Source: Lentimicrobium sp. L6
GTDB taxonomy: Bacteria > Bacteroidota > Bacteroidia > Bacteroidales > UBA12170
Length of the DNA stretch: 64,000 nucleotides
Direction: 5' to 3'
Assembly: GCF_013166655.1 (NCBI RefSeq)
Contig: NZ_JABKCA010000008.1
Span: 1-64,000, forward strand
Shown here: positions 17,843-25,990 of the stretch, piece by piece
How the letters are laid out: each line of letters begins with the position of its first letter
How positions within the stretch are numbered: position 1 is the stretch's first letter
Translations under genes and position numbers: made by a program
The notes under the pieces: generated by a model
The model's database searches: none
Told to the model about the DNA's origin: nothing
Seen by the model: only the letters and a program-made list of their open reading frames with translations

Positions 17843-19026
17843 TGATGCAAAATAAAGAAAATATTGAACTTAGTATTTTAATGCCATGTTTGAATGAAGC
17901 AGAAACATTGGCTATTTGTATCCGAAAAGCGATGGGTTTTCTTGCTAAGAATCGAATCGTAGGCGAAGTAGTTATAGCCGATAATGGTAGTACAGATCAG
18001 TCAGTCTCCATTGCCAAACAAGAAGGAGCAAGAGTGATTCATGTAAATCAAAAAGGATATGGAAATGCCCTCATTTCAGGCATACTTGATGCAAATGGGA
18101 AATATATCATTATGGGAGATGCAGATGACAGTTACGATTTTTCTTCTTTAGATGATTTTGTAAAATACTTACGAGAGGGTTATGATTTGGTGATGGGAAA
18201 TAGGTTTAAGGGTGGGGTCAAAAAAGGAGCTATGCCTCCATTGCACAAATATTTAGGCAATCCTGTATTGAGTTTTGTTGGTCGATTGTTTTTCAGATCA
18301 CCGATTAAGGATTTTCATTGTGGATTGAGAGGATTCAACAAGGAAAAGATTTTATCGCTTTCTTTAGTTTCTCAAGGCATGGAATTTGCTTCGGAAATGG
18401 TAGTAAAAGCCAGTATCATGAAGTTGAAAATTAAAGAAGTACCCATTATTCTTTATCCTGATGGAAGAACTAGGAAGCCACATCTTCGAACCTGGCGAGA
18501 CGGTTGGCGTCATTTAGTATTTCTATTGATGTATAGCCCCAAGTGGCTGTTCTTCTTCCCATCCTTGATTTTATTTGGGTTGTCACTATCAGCCATATTT
18601 ATTCTCCTCCCTGGGACTTTGTATTTAAAAGATTTAGGACTAGATATTCATACTTTAACTGTCGCCGGAACTAGCACTGTTCTTTCCTTTCAATTATTCC
18701 TCTTTGCCATATTTATAAGGGTTTTTTCCATAAATCAAGGTTTATATCCTGCAAAAAACAAGCACATCAGGTTTGCCAATTATTTTAGTCTGGAAAAGGG
18801 AATCATATTTGGTATTATCTTCTTTTTATTAGGATTAGGAATGTTGATGCATCTGTTTTATGGTTGGATGATGTCAGACTTTGGTCATATTACTGATGTG
18901 AGTAGTAGTTTCAGAATTCTTATTCCTTCTCTAACTTTTATTTCTTTAGGGATTCAAAGCATATTTGCAAGCTTTTTCTTGAGGATTCTGGATATTAAAC
19001 CCATAGAGAAAGTATTTGTTGAATGA
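17839..19026 (+). CDS. Glycosyltransferase family 2 (polyprenyl-phosphate sugar synthase-like)
   Basis: A 395-aa protein with an N-terminal GT-A domain: LSILMPCLNEAETL (residues 9-22), VVIADNGSTDQS (near 45), the metal-binding GDADDSYDF (DxD, near 93) and MGNRFKGG (near 120). The C-terminal 150 residues carry about four membrane segments. This resembles dolichol/undecaprenyl-phosphate glucose or mannose synthases, which make the lipid-linked sugar donor that GT-C enzymes use; that fits the membrane protein upstream. It is the last gene of the overlapping trio. Confidence 0.9.
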   Translation: MMMQNKENIELSILMPCLNEAETLAICIRKAMGFLAKNRIVGEVVIADNGSTDQSVSIAKQEGARVIHVNQKGYGNALISGILDANGKYIIMGDADDSYDFSSLDDFVKYLREGYDLVMGNRFKGGVKKGAMPPLHKYLGNPVLSFVGRLFFRSPIKDFHCGLRGFNKEKILSLSLVSQGMEFASEMVVKASIMKLKIKEVPIILYPDGRTRKPHLRTWRDGWRHLVFLLMYSPKWLFFFPSLILFGLSLSAIFILLPGTLYLKDLGLDIHTLTVAGTSTVLSFQLFLFAIFIRVFSINQGLYPAKNKHIRFANYFSLEKGIIFGIIFFLLGLGMLMHLFYGWMMSDFGHITDVSSSFRILIPSLTFISLGIQSIFASFFLRILDIKPIEKVFVE

Positions 19027-19456
19027 GTAACTATTGAAGGTATAATGCCAATTGATAGATATTTTTGAGAAGCAAAATTTACTCATATACAGGGTGTACT
19101 CTAATTACCTATGATTTATTCAGCTTTTAGAGAATGAGGCTTCAATTTGTTTTTGATGCTTTGAAGTTCTATATCCTTTATAATTTTCAAGACATCATGA
19201 AGTATATCAGTCCATTGGTTTCTATTGTCTATTATGATTCTACAAAGCTTAGGTTGGTATTATTAGAACATTCATTACTAAAAGGCATATAAATTCTCAT
19301 TCTAAAGCAAGTTTTAAACAAACTTAAGCAATTCGTGATTTATCTAAAGTCTATCAAATTACATTCTAGTACTTACTCTGTTTTTTTATTTGTATTATAA
19401 ATTTGAAACTTAAAATTAGGCAAATCTAATTGCATAAGTACAACATGTTTTTAATC
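19027..19456. other. Intergenic region before the IS element, no gene seen
   Basis: About 430 bp of AT-rich sequence with no convincing ORF or terminator. It ends in the left copy of the IS target duplication (19448-19456). Confidence 0.5.
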
Positions 19457-20793
19457 AATCCCGTCCTAAATAAATTGTAAAAGAATTTTAGGGCTATATT
19501 CTGTCTATAAAACAGAGCTAAAAAGCTGATAAATTGAAAAGTACCCCCTGTACATTTTCATTTGGAGGTTTTTCTTTCTTTAAAAATGGTTTGTCAAGCC
19601 ATTTCTGGAATTCTATTTTAGCAAAAAGATTGATTCTAAGGAAAGCTACTAAATTTGAAAGATACCAATTGTATTTAGCCATAGCTTTAAGGTATTTAAG
19701 GATTAGTATAGTAATCAAAGCGGTCCAGATTTGTATCATAACGGCATTTTGACTGGTACCTATAAATGATTTAACATGTAATAATTGTTTAATATCTCTA
19801 AAGAATATTTCTATATCCCAACGACTTTTATATAGTTCGCTTAATAGGAGGCTAAACCACAAGTCATGTTGTTTGTAATAAGCTCTATTACTTGTTGGTT
19901 TTTCTCATCCCAAATGGCTACTGTTCTTAATCTTTTTGGATATTTCTTATGGGATGCCTTTGTTGTTAGTACCATTATTTCATCCTTAAGTAAATGAGGA
20001 TGTCTGTTTTCTGGTAATTCATTTTCTTTAATGCTCTTGTATTTAATATTGTGTTTGTGCCTTATTACGTAAAACACCCCTGTGCTGTCCCAAACATTCA
20101 AGAGCGAAAAGTCATTATAGAATCGATCTGCAACGATAACACTTCCCTTCACCAATGGAATATCGTAAGCTCCTTTATTATCGGCGGTTTTGCCATCTGT
20201 AATATTTACATAAGCTGGCAGGTTTCCATCAAAATCAAGTAGTGTGTGCATTTTGATAGCTCCTTTTTTTGCTTTGTATTTTGCCCAATCAAATAGCGAT
20301 AAACATAAACTGATTGTGCTTGCATCCAAGAGGAATATTTTAGACTTTATTCTAAACTTTACTTGTTTAAATTTAGCCTGCTGTCCTAAATGTTTTGATA
20401 AAGCTTAGTAATAGTCTCTGAATAATTCCCAACTCCTATGTTTATTCTGATAAGCTAGATTTGATTTAGTTGGAGGGTGAACATTGCCTAGATGATTTAG
20501 ATTGCCTGTTGCTGAGCGTAACCCATTACTAATATCTCTTAAAGATTGACTTTTGGCAAAATGACAGAAAAGCATGGACACAAAATGGGACCAACTGTTA
20601 AAGCCTTTTTGATGTTTGTCTGTTTCATGCTCTTTTACGAATTTATTGAAAATTGAACGTTCCAATTTTTGAATAATCTGCCCAAATAAAGTTATATTTG
20701 TCATGAGAGAATATGTTATTTGTTGTGCAACTCAAAGATAATCGAGATACTTATAACTTATTCTCTTTTTTTTATTCGTTTAGGACGGGATTG
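19457..20793 (-). mobile_element. Degenerate IS4-type insertion sequence
   Basis: A 1337-bp element bounded by 15-bp terminal inverted repeats, CAATCCCGTCCTAAA at 19457-19471 and its complement ending at 20793. The flanks are 9-bp near-identical direct repeats: GTTTTTAAT (19448-19456) and GTTTTGAAT (20794-20802), one mismatch. The single gene inside is a broken transposase. The imperfect target duplication and two disabling mutations indicate an old insertion. Confidence 0.9.
19518..20704 (-). pseudogene. Broken IS4-family transposase (DUF4372 + DDE domain)
   Basis: Three consecutive pieces make one transposase. The N-terminal piece (20704-20405) is the DUF4372-type domain (NSWSHFVSMLFCHFA, SLRDISNGL). 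It ends in an in-frame TAA at 20405-20407, after which the same frame reopens through DASTISLCLSLFDWAKYKA and VIVADRFYNDF, the first two catalytic Asp regions of the DDE nuclease. Near 19855 a 2-bp TG duplication (ACT TG TGG) shifts frame; the remainder (to 19518) has the YKSRWDIEIFFRDIKQ motif with the catalytic Glu. One nonsense mutation plus one frameshift means no active enzyme. Confidence 0.92.
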
Positions 20794-20818
20794 GTTTTGA
20801 ATATGAAATTTCAGGTAT

Positions 20819-20852
20819 AAAAAAAACCACTCTCAAAATTGAGAGTGGTTTT
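20819..20852 (-). terminator. Intrinsic terminator of the OmpA/TPR gene
   Basis: ACCACTCTC/GAGAGTGGT perfect 9-bp stem with T-runs on both sides, 21 bp after the stop of the minus-strand gene. Confidence 0.85.
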
Positions 20853-20872
20853 TCAAAATCATCTGAGAATTT

Positions 20873-23359
20873 TTATTTCACAAGATTCATAAAATCTTCG
20901 TTAGCGAAATACTTTATAAATTCTTTATCAGTAGCAGCTTTAGCTTTCAATTTAGGATTGATTTCAAAAGCTTTAGTTAAATGATTAATAACTAAGTCCG
21001 CTTTATCAGTTCTTGCACCAATAACAGCTTGTAAGTAATTAGTTTTGCAATTTTCATTAGCACAGCTTAAGTTGTTATTAGCTTCGTCATACTTTTCTAA
21101 TAGCATTTGAGCAAGAGCAACATTAAAATCACATTTCTTATTTCCAAAAAGTTTTAATGCTTCAGCATATTCCCCATTTTGAATAGCAACAACTCCTAAG
21201 TTGTAATTTTCATTAGCTCCTAATTTTTTAGCGTTAGTGAAATACTCATTAGCTTTTTCCCAATTTCCTTGCTTAGCATAGACAACACCATAATTATTTA
21301 ATACTGCACCATTATTTGGAGAAGCTGTATTAGCTTTGTCTAAGAAAGAAATAGCAGAACCAAAGTCTCTATTGGAGATAGCGATTACAGCAGCATTGTT
21401 TTGAGCAACCCAACTACCAGTATGCAATTCAGCAGCGGTATTATAAATAGCTTCTTTTGCTTTATCGTCTTCAGTTAATGTAGCAGCATATAATAATTCT
21501 TCAGCTGTTAACTCAGAAGGATTAGTAGTAGCCAATTGTGCAATTTCTTCTGCGCTTCTTTTTGGCTCAAAGCAATTAGCTGTAACTTCAGCTCTTCTTA
21601 AGGTAGAAAGGATATCAGATTCTAATTCAGGATAAATTAAAATCATATTTCTGATTTCTTCTTCTTTCTTTTCAGGAGCAGCACTTCTAATTACATTTAG
21701 CATAGTGTTTTTATCTTCTATGTTAGAAGCTTGAAGTTTAGCCATGAAACCATTCCAGTCAGGACCATTACCAACAGCGTTAAATTTAACGTCAGCACAA
21801 TTTTCCATATTTAATTTAGAATCTTTAGCTTTAATCAGCTTCTTCATATCAGTATGCATGTACTTGTTCGCAGTTTCAGCTCTATTTTCAGAAAGGTTAG
21901 CATTGAATGTTTCTTCACCTTCAGGAGAAGCATAAGCGTTAATTGAGATGTCTTTGATATCCCAACCTTGTGCTAAGAAATCAACTACAGCTTGACGGCT
22001 TGCAGCAGAAGCTTCATCTTTATTAGCACCAAAATTTTTGCTGTAATTATATCTGTTTTGTGGGAAGTAAAGAACAGCAGCTTTGCTTACTACAGTTTCT
22101 AATTCATAACCATGCTCACCATAAACAGTTTCTTCGTTTCCACCTGCAAATGATTGAGAATTACGGATACCATCAGCTAATTTAGTCTCGCACATTTCAA
22201 GATTTGTATACGAAGTTTTAATGTCAATATCACTCATTTTAGCATCAACAGGAGCGCTTGGATCGAAACCTAAAGGAAGAACGAATAATTCAGAACTTGC
22301 CATTTCAGGAGTATAATCGAAACTACCTTTGTAAGTATAAGTTCCACCAGTAGCGAAAGGAACAACATCACCATCACCTTGAACTTTTTCGCCTTTAAAG
22401 AATTTAGGATCTAAAACTTTAGTTTCAGTACCATACTTCACATATGGAGCAAATTTAAGAGCAGATTTCTTAGCGAAATATTTCTCTGGGAAAGTAACTT
22501 TAACAGTGAATTCAACTTTGTCACCAACAACTTCTAAAACATCAGGAGTTACTTCATAAATAACTTCTTCACAATTTTTCTTCATACTCTTTAATCCAGA
22601 ACTAGGCTTGAACTTATAAGTAACACCTAAAGAGGTGTATCCATAAAAGTCATTTTTAACCGCCATTGCTCCGCCTTCTCTCATGTCAATATCGTCTGTT
22701 GTAGTAAACCTCAAAGAACTTTCTAAGTTGATATCAACCTTAGGAGCAACTGAAAAATATAAACCAAGACCAGTAGGTATGGTAATACTTGTTTCAGCAC
22801 CAGCTAAACCACTGCCTTGTTCATCACTATAGCTACCGCTTCTGTATTCAGTTCCATCATCTTTTAATGAAATCCCACCAGTATTGATATCAGATCTCAT
22901 AGAAGAATAATTTAACCAACCAATACCAGCAAAACCATATACGCCGAATCCAGCTTCTTTATTTTTTCTGAAAATATTTGTGAAATCAACAGTTAACTGA
23001 CCTGATATATCCCACATACTACTCTCAAATTTATCCATTAAGTCATAAGATGGTTTGTCTCTTGATGGATCACCAGTAGACTGATATTTACCATTTACGA
23101 AACTTGCTCTAGCTCCAAATACTGGTGAAAATTGGTATCCAATTTTTGCACCATAACCTAATTTCTCGTCGCCGTCAAGTGTCTGTTTCGGATGCATATC
23201 ACCATAAAAGTTGGTGAATCCTACATTTCCATTAATGTACCAGTAATTATCGAAACTGGATTTTTGCTTTGTTTTTTCGCCGTCTTCTTGAGCGAAACTA
23301 GCCGATGAAGCTAGAAATAACACAACAAGTGGTAAAATCAATTTGTAAAATGTTCTCAT
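20873..23359 (-). CDS. Outer-membrane protein: beta-barrel + OmpA-like + TPR repeats
   Basis: An 828-aa exported protein with a cleavable signal peptide (ending SASFAQ, residue 23). Residues 30-260 look like an eight-stranded OmpA-type barrel with the opening WYINGNVGFTNFYGDM. Next come a beta-rich middle region, an OmpA-like peptidoglycan-binding segment (INAYASPEGEETFNANLSENRAETANKYM, quoted in pieces: INAYASPEG, LSENRAETANKYM, near 485) and about six TPR-like helical repeats from 600 to the end. It probably anchors or organises the outer membrane and may serve as a scaffold. A TAATTTTGC -7 box at 23403-23410 gives a short leader. Monocistronic, with its own terminator. Confidence 0.85.
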   Translation of the reverse strand: MRTFYKLILPLVVLFLASSASFAQEDGEKTKQKSSFDNYWYINGNVGFTNFYGDMHPKQTLDGDEKLGYGAKIGYQFSPVFGARASFVNGKYQSTGDPSRDKPSYDLMDKFESSMWDISGQLTVDFTNIFRKNKEAGFGVYGFAGIGWLNYSSMRSDINTGGISLKDDGTEYRSGSYSDEQGSGLAGAETSITIPTGLGLYFSVAPKVDINLESSLRFTTTDDIDMREGGAMAVKNDFYGYTSLGVTYKFKPSSGLKSMKKNCEEVIYEVTPDVLEVVGDKVEFTVKVTFPEKYFAKKSALKFAPYVKYGTETKVLDPKFFKGEKVQGDGDVVPFATGGTYTYKGSFDYTPEMASSELFVLPLGFDPSAPVDAKMSDIDIKTSYTNLEMCETKLADGIRNSQSFAGGNEETVYGEHGYELETVVSKAAVLYFPQNRYNYSKNFGANKDEASAASRQAVVDFLAQGWDIKDISINAYASPEGEETFNANLSENRAETANKYMHTDMKKLIKAKDSKLNMENCADVKFNAVGNGPDWNGFMAKLQASNIEDKNTMLNVIRSAAPEKKEEEIRNMILIYPELESDILSTLRRAEVTANCFEPKRSAEEIAQLATTNPSELTAEELLYAATLTEDDKAKEAIYNTAAELHTGSWVAQNNAAVIAISNRDFGSAISFLDKANTASPNNGAVLNNYGVVYAKQGNWEKANEYFTNAKKLGANENYNLGVVAIQNGEYAEALKLFGNKKCDFNVALAQMLLEKYDEANNNLSCANENCKTNYLQAVIGARTDKADLVINHLTKAFEINPKLKAKAATDKEFIKYFANEDFMNLVK

Positions 23360-23402
23360 AATTTTGAATTTTTATTGATATCTTTTGAATGCTAATTTAT
23401 TG

Positions 23403-23410
23403 CAAAATTA
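23403..23410 (-). promoter_or_regulatory. -7 box TAATTTTG for the OmpA/TPR gene
   Basis: Exact TAnnTTTG match followed by C, about 44 bp before the start codon. Confidence 0.55.
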
Positions 23411-23611
23411 AATCTTTTTGGAAATCTTCCAAAAGACTTATTAATACTAAAAAGTTAATATTTTGTTTTTATTAATTCACTAACTATCATGCGAATATAA
23501 TGATATTTTTTACTCAATTCACAATATTTAGTTGCAAAATTTACGAAAAACCTATTGTCCTGAGTGAAAAAAATGTCAGATTTACCACTTCTGAAATATA
23601 AAGAACTCATT

Positions 23612-24154
23612 TTAAGTATTCATTGAGTTGAAAGCATGCCAAATAACTATACCTGCAGATATTGATATATTTAGACTATGTTTAGTTCCGTATTGGGGTA
23701 TTTCTAGGCAAAAGTCTGATTTGTCAATCACTTCTTGGGCTACTCCTTTCACTTCGTTACCAAAAACAAATGCTATTTTTTGATTCTTATGAGCTGAATA
23801 ATGGTCCAATTTGGTACTGTTTTTAGCTTGTTCCACAGATATTATTTGATATGATTCTTCTTTTAATGATTGAATAGATTCTAAAGTATCTTTAAAGTAC
23901 TTCCATTTGACCGATTCGGTAGCTCCTAATGCCGTTTTATGAATTTCTTTATTAGGAGGGCAGGAGGTGATGCCACAAAGGTGAATTTCTTCAACTAAAA
24001 AGGCATCAGAAGTTCTAAAAACAGAACCAATATTACTCATGCTTCTAATATTATCTAAAACAATAACCATGGGTATTTTTTTCTTTTCGTGGTATTGATC
24101 TAAATCCAATCTGTTTAACTCTTTTAAACTTAGTTTTTTATATTTAGGACTCAT
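23612..24154 (-). CDS. SpoU-family RNA 2'-O-methyltransferase
   Basis: A 180-aa protein that is essentially the SPOUT catalytic domain. Motif 1 is VLDNIRSMSNIGSVFRTSDAF (quoted: DNIRSMSNIGSVFRT, residues 34-48, with the catalytic Arg), motif 2 is FVFGNEVKGV near 130 and motif 3 PQYGTKHSLNISISAGI near 152; the latter two build the SAM-binding trefoil knot. No RNA-binding extension is present, so the RNA target (tRNA or rRNA) cannot be named. A TAATTTTGC box at 24192-24199 precedes it. Confidence 0.9.
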   Translation of the reverse strand: MSPKYKKLSLKELNRLDLDQYHEKKKIPMVIVLDNIRSMSNIGSVFRTSDAFLVEEIHLCGITSCPPNKEIHKTALGATESVKWKYFKDTLESIQSLKEESYQIISVEQAKNSTKLDHYSAHKNQKIAFVFGNEVKGVAQEVIDKSDFCLEIPQYGTKHSLNISISAGIVIWHAFNSMNT

Positions 24155-24191
24155 GATTTGATATTAGGTTTTGTTTGTTTTTAAGCTGCTG

Positions 24192-24199
24192 CAAAATTA
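24192..24199 (-). promoter_or_regulatory. -7 box TAATTTTG for the SpoU gene
   Basis: Exact TAnnTTTG match followed by C, 37 bp before the start codon. Confidence 0.55.
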
Positions 24200-24248
24200 A
24201 ACTTTTAAATATTTTTTATATTATTGTTTGTAAAAAATAAAAAATAGC

Positions 24249-24256
24249 TATCTTTG
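24249..24256 (+). promoter_or_regulatory. -7 box TATCTTTG for tRNA-Arg
   Basis: Exact TAnnTTTG match followed by C, 28 bp before the mature tRNA 5' end. Confidence 0.6.
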
Positions 24257-24284
24257 CACCCGCTTAACCGCAAGGATCAACATT

Positions 24285-24361
24285 GGACCTGTAGCATAAT
24301 TGGATAGTGCACCTGACTACGGATCAGGAGGTTAGGGGTTCGAGTCCCTTCAGGTTCACCA
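24285..24361 (+). tRNA. tRNA-Arg (anticodon ACG)
   Basis: Cloverleaf read by eye: acceptor stem GGACCTG/CAGGTTC with one G-U pair, anticodon arm CCTGA-CTACGGA-TCAGG giving ACG, T arm with the GGTTCGAGTCC loop, discriminator A and an encoded CCA. ACG (read as ICG after deamination) decodes CGN arginine codons. A promoter box lies upstream and an intrinsic terminator downstream, so it is a single transcription unit. Confidence 0.97.
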
Positions 24362-24372
24362 ATGTATTGAAA

Positions 24373-24405
24373 AGCCATCGTAATTTATACGATGGCTTTT
24401 TTTTT
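24373..24405 (+). terminator. Intrinsic terminator after tRNA-Arg
   Basis: AGCCATCGTA/TACGATGGCT perfect 10-bp stem, 5-nt loop, run of nine T. Confidence 0.92.
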
Positions 24406-24496
24406 GTTTATTTAAATTGTCAGTATAATAAATGGACTCAATATTTTCGTAATTTTACAAGCTTTTTAAGAAAACACGGTTATTAGAACAACATCA

Positions 24497-25048
24497 ATGG
24501 GTATCATTGCATTTCTTCAAGATAGAAAGATTCGAAATACGGATATAAAGAATCCTCGACGCAAGGTTTTTATGCCATTGTCAGATATTCATTCAATATT
24601 GGTTTTAGCTTCTTTGTCGAATATAGACGAAAGAGAAAAATGGAAAACTCATTTCAAAAACCTATCAAAAAACAAGGTGAATATTGATTTTTTATGTTTT
24701 GTAAATTCAAAATCAGAAGACAAAGAAAATAATGTAGATCTGGATCAAGTAATATTTCCTTCCCATTTATCGTTTCTTGGAAATATTAAAATGACAGAAT
24801 CAGTATCGGCAATAATAGACAAAAAGTACGATTTGCTTATCGATTTAAATTTTGATGAGCTAAATATCTTAAATTATTTAATTGTAAAAGTTAATACCTC
24901 TCTTAGAGTTGGTGGTGATTTCAATAAAAAAATGGATTCTTATCTCGATTTAAAGATCAAAACTGATGAACCCCGATTAAAACCCAAATTATTTATAGAT
25001 CAAGTATTTTACTATTTAGGAAAAATTAATATAAATGGAAACAAGTAA
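24497..25048 (+). CDS. DUF6913-like conserved protein upstream of dapA
   Basis: A 183-aa soluble protein without signal peptide. It has an N-terminal basic segment (FLQDRKIRN), an ILVLASLSNIDEREKWKTHF strand-helix (residues 36-55), a VNIDFLCFVNSK strand, a KKYDLLIDLNFDELNILNYL segment near 115 and a RVGGDFNKKMDSY motif near 146. The strand-helix pattern and VGGDF motif agree with my memory of a Bacteroidota-specific family placed next to dapA, possibly DUF6913. It overlaps dapA by 14 bp, so it is translationally coupled to lysine/diaminopimelate synthesis. Function unproven. Confidence 0.75.
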   Translation: MGIIAFLQDRKIRNTDIKNPRRKVFMPLSDIHSILVLASLSNIDEREKWKTHFKNLSKNKVNIDFLCFVNSKSEDKENNVDLDQVIFPSHLSFLGNIKMTESVSAIIDKKYDLLIDLNFDELNILNYLIVKVNTSLRVGGDFNKKMDSYLDLKIKTDEPRLKPKLFIDQVFYYLGKININGNK

Positions 25049-25931
25049 ACTAAAAGGAACTGGAGTAGCACTAATCACGCCATTCCATAAATATGGCACC
25101 ATTGATTTTACATCTTTAGGCGAGTTAGTCGAGCATGTTATAAATGGAGGAGTCAATTATTTGGTGGCTTTAGGCACTACTTCTGAAGCAGCCACTTTAA
25201 CAGAAGATGAAAAAATAGCCGTTGTAGAGTTTATTGTAGATAAGGCAGAAGAACGAGTACCCGTTATTGTTGGAGTGGGAGGTAATAACACAATAGCTTT
25301 AGAATCCCTATTAAAGAAATTTCCTTATCAAAATGTTGATGGAATATTATCCGTAACACCTTATTATAATAAGCCAAACCAAAAAGGTTTGTATTATCAT
25401 TTTAAAACTTTAGCAAGTGCAACTGATTTGCCAATCATTTTATATAATGTTCCTAGTAGAACAAGTGTAAATATGGAAGCGGAAACTACCTTAAAGCTTG
25501 CTGAAGAGTTCTCAAATATAGTAGCTATTAAGGAGGCTAGTGGAGATTTGTTTCAGATCACTAAAATTTTAAAAGATAAACCAAAAGATTTTTTAGTTAT
25601 TTCCGGTGATGATGCCCTTACATATAATATGATTGGAGCAGGAGCAAGTGGTGTAATTTCTGTGACAGCAAATGCTTATCCTACTGAATACAGTCAGATG
25701 GTAAACTCAGCATTAAAAAACAATTGGAAAGCGGCTAAGGACTTCAATTTTTCTTTACTGGAATTTATGGAAGCTATTTTTGAGGATGGAAATCCAGCTG
25801 GAATAAAGTCAGCTTTAAATACTATGGGTATAATAAAGCATCATTTAAGGTTGCCTTTGGTGAAAGTAAATGTACAAACAGCCAATAGAATCAAGCAATT
25901 CGTTGATGACTATAAAAGTCCAGTGTCCTAA
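25035..25931 (+). CDS. dapA: 4-hydroxy-tetrahydrodipicolinate synthase
   Basis: A 298-aa TIM-barrel lyase/aldolase condensing pyruvate with aspartate semialdehyde in the diaminopimelate/lysine pathway. Motifs: GTGVALITPF at the N-terminus, ALGTTSEAATL (near 44, pyruvate carboxylate binding), VTPYYNKPNQKG with the proton-relay Tyr (near 110), YNVPSRT (near 137), VAIKEASGD with the Schiff-base Lys (near 165) and ISGDDALTYNMI. Length is standard. The start overlaps the preceding gene. Confidence 0.96.
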   Translation: METSKLKGTGVALITPFHKYGTIDFTSLGELVEHVINGGVNYLVALGTTSEAATLTEDEKIAVVEFIVDKAEERVPVIVGVGGNNTIALESLLKKFPYQNVDGILSVTPYYNKPNQKGLYYHFKTLASATDLPIILYNVPSRTSVNMEAETTLKLAEEFSNIVAIKEASGDLFQITKILKDKPKDFLVISGDDALTYNMIGAGASGVISVTANAYPTEYSQMVNSALKNNWKAAKDFNFSLLEFMEAIFEDGNPAGIKSALNTMGIIKHHLRLPLVKVNVQTANRIKQFVDDYKSPVS

Positions 25932-25990
25932 ACAACCAATTTCAATTAAAACTGTCTAGGAAAACAAAAGACATTAATCGAAAATAAAAT

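Noticed and set aside
24285-24361. tRNA-Arg as an integration site
   Set aside because: No integrase gene and no second copy of the tRNA 3' end nearby.
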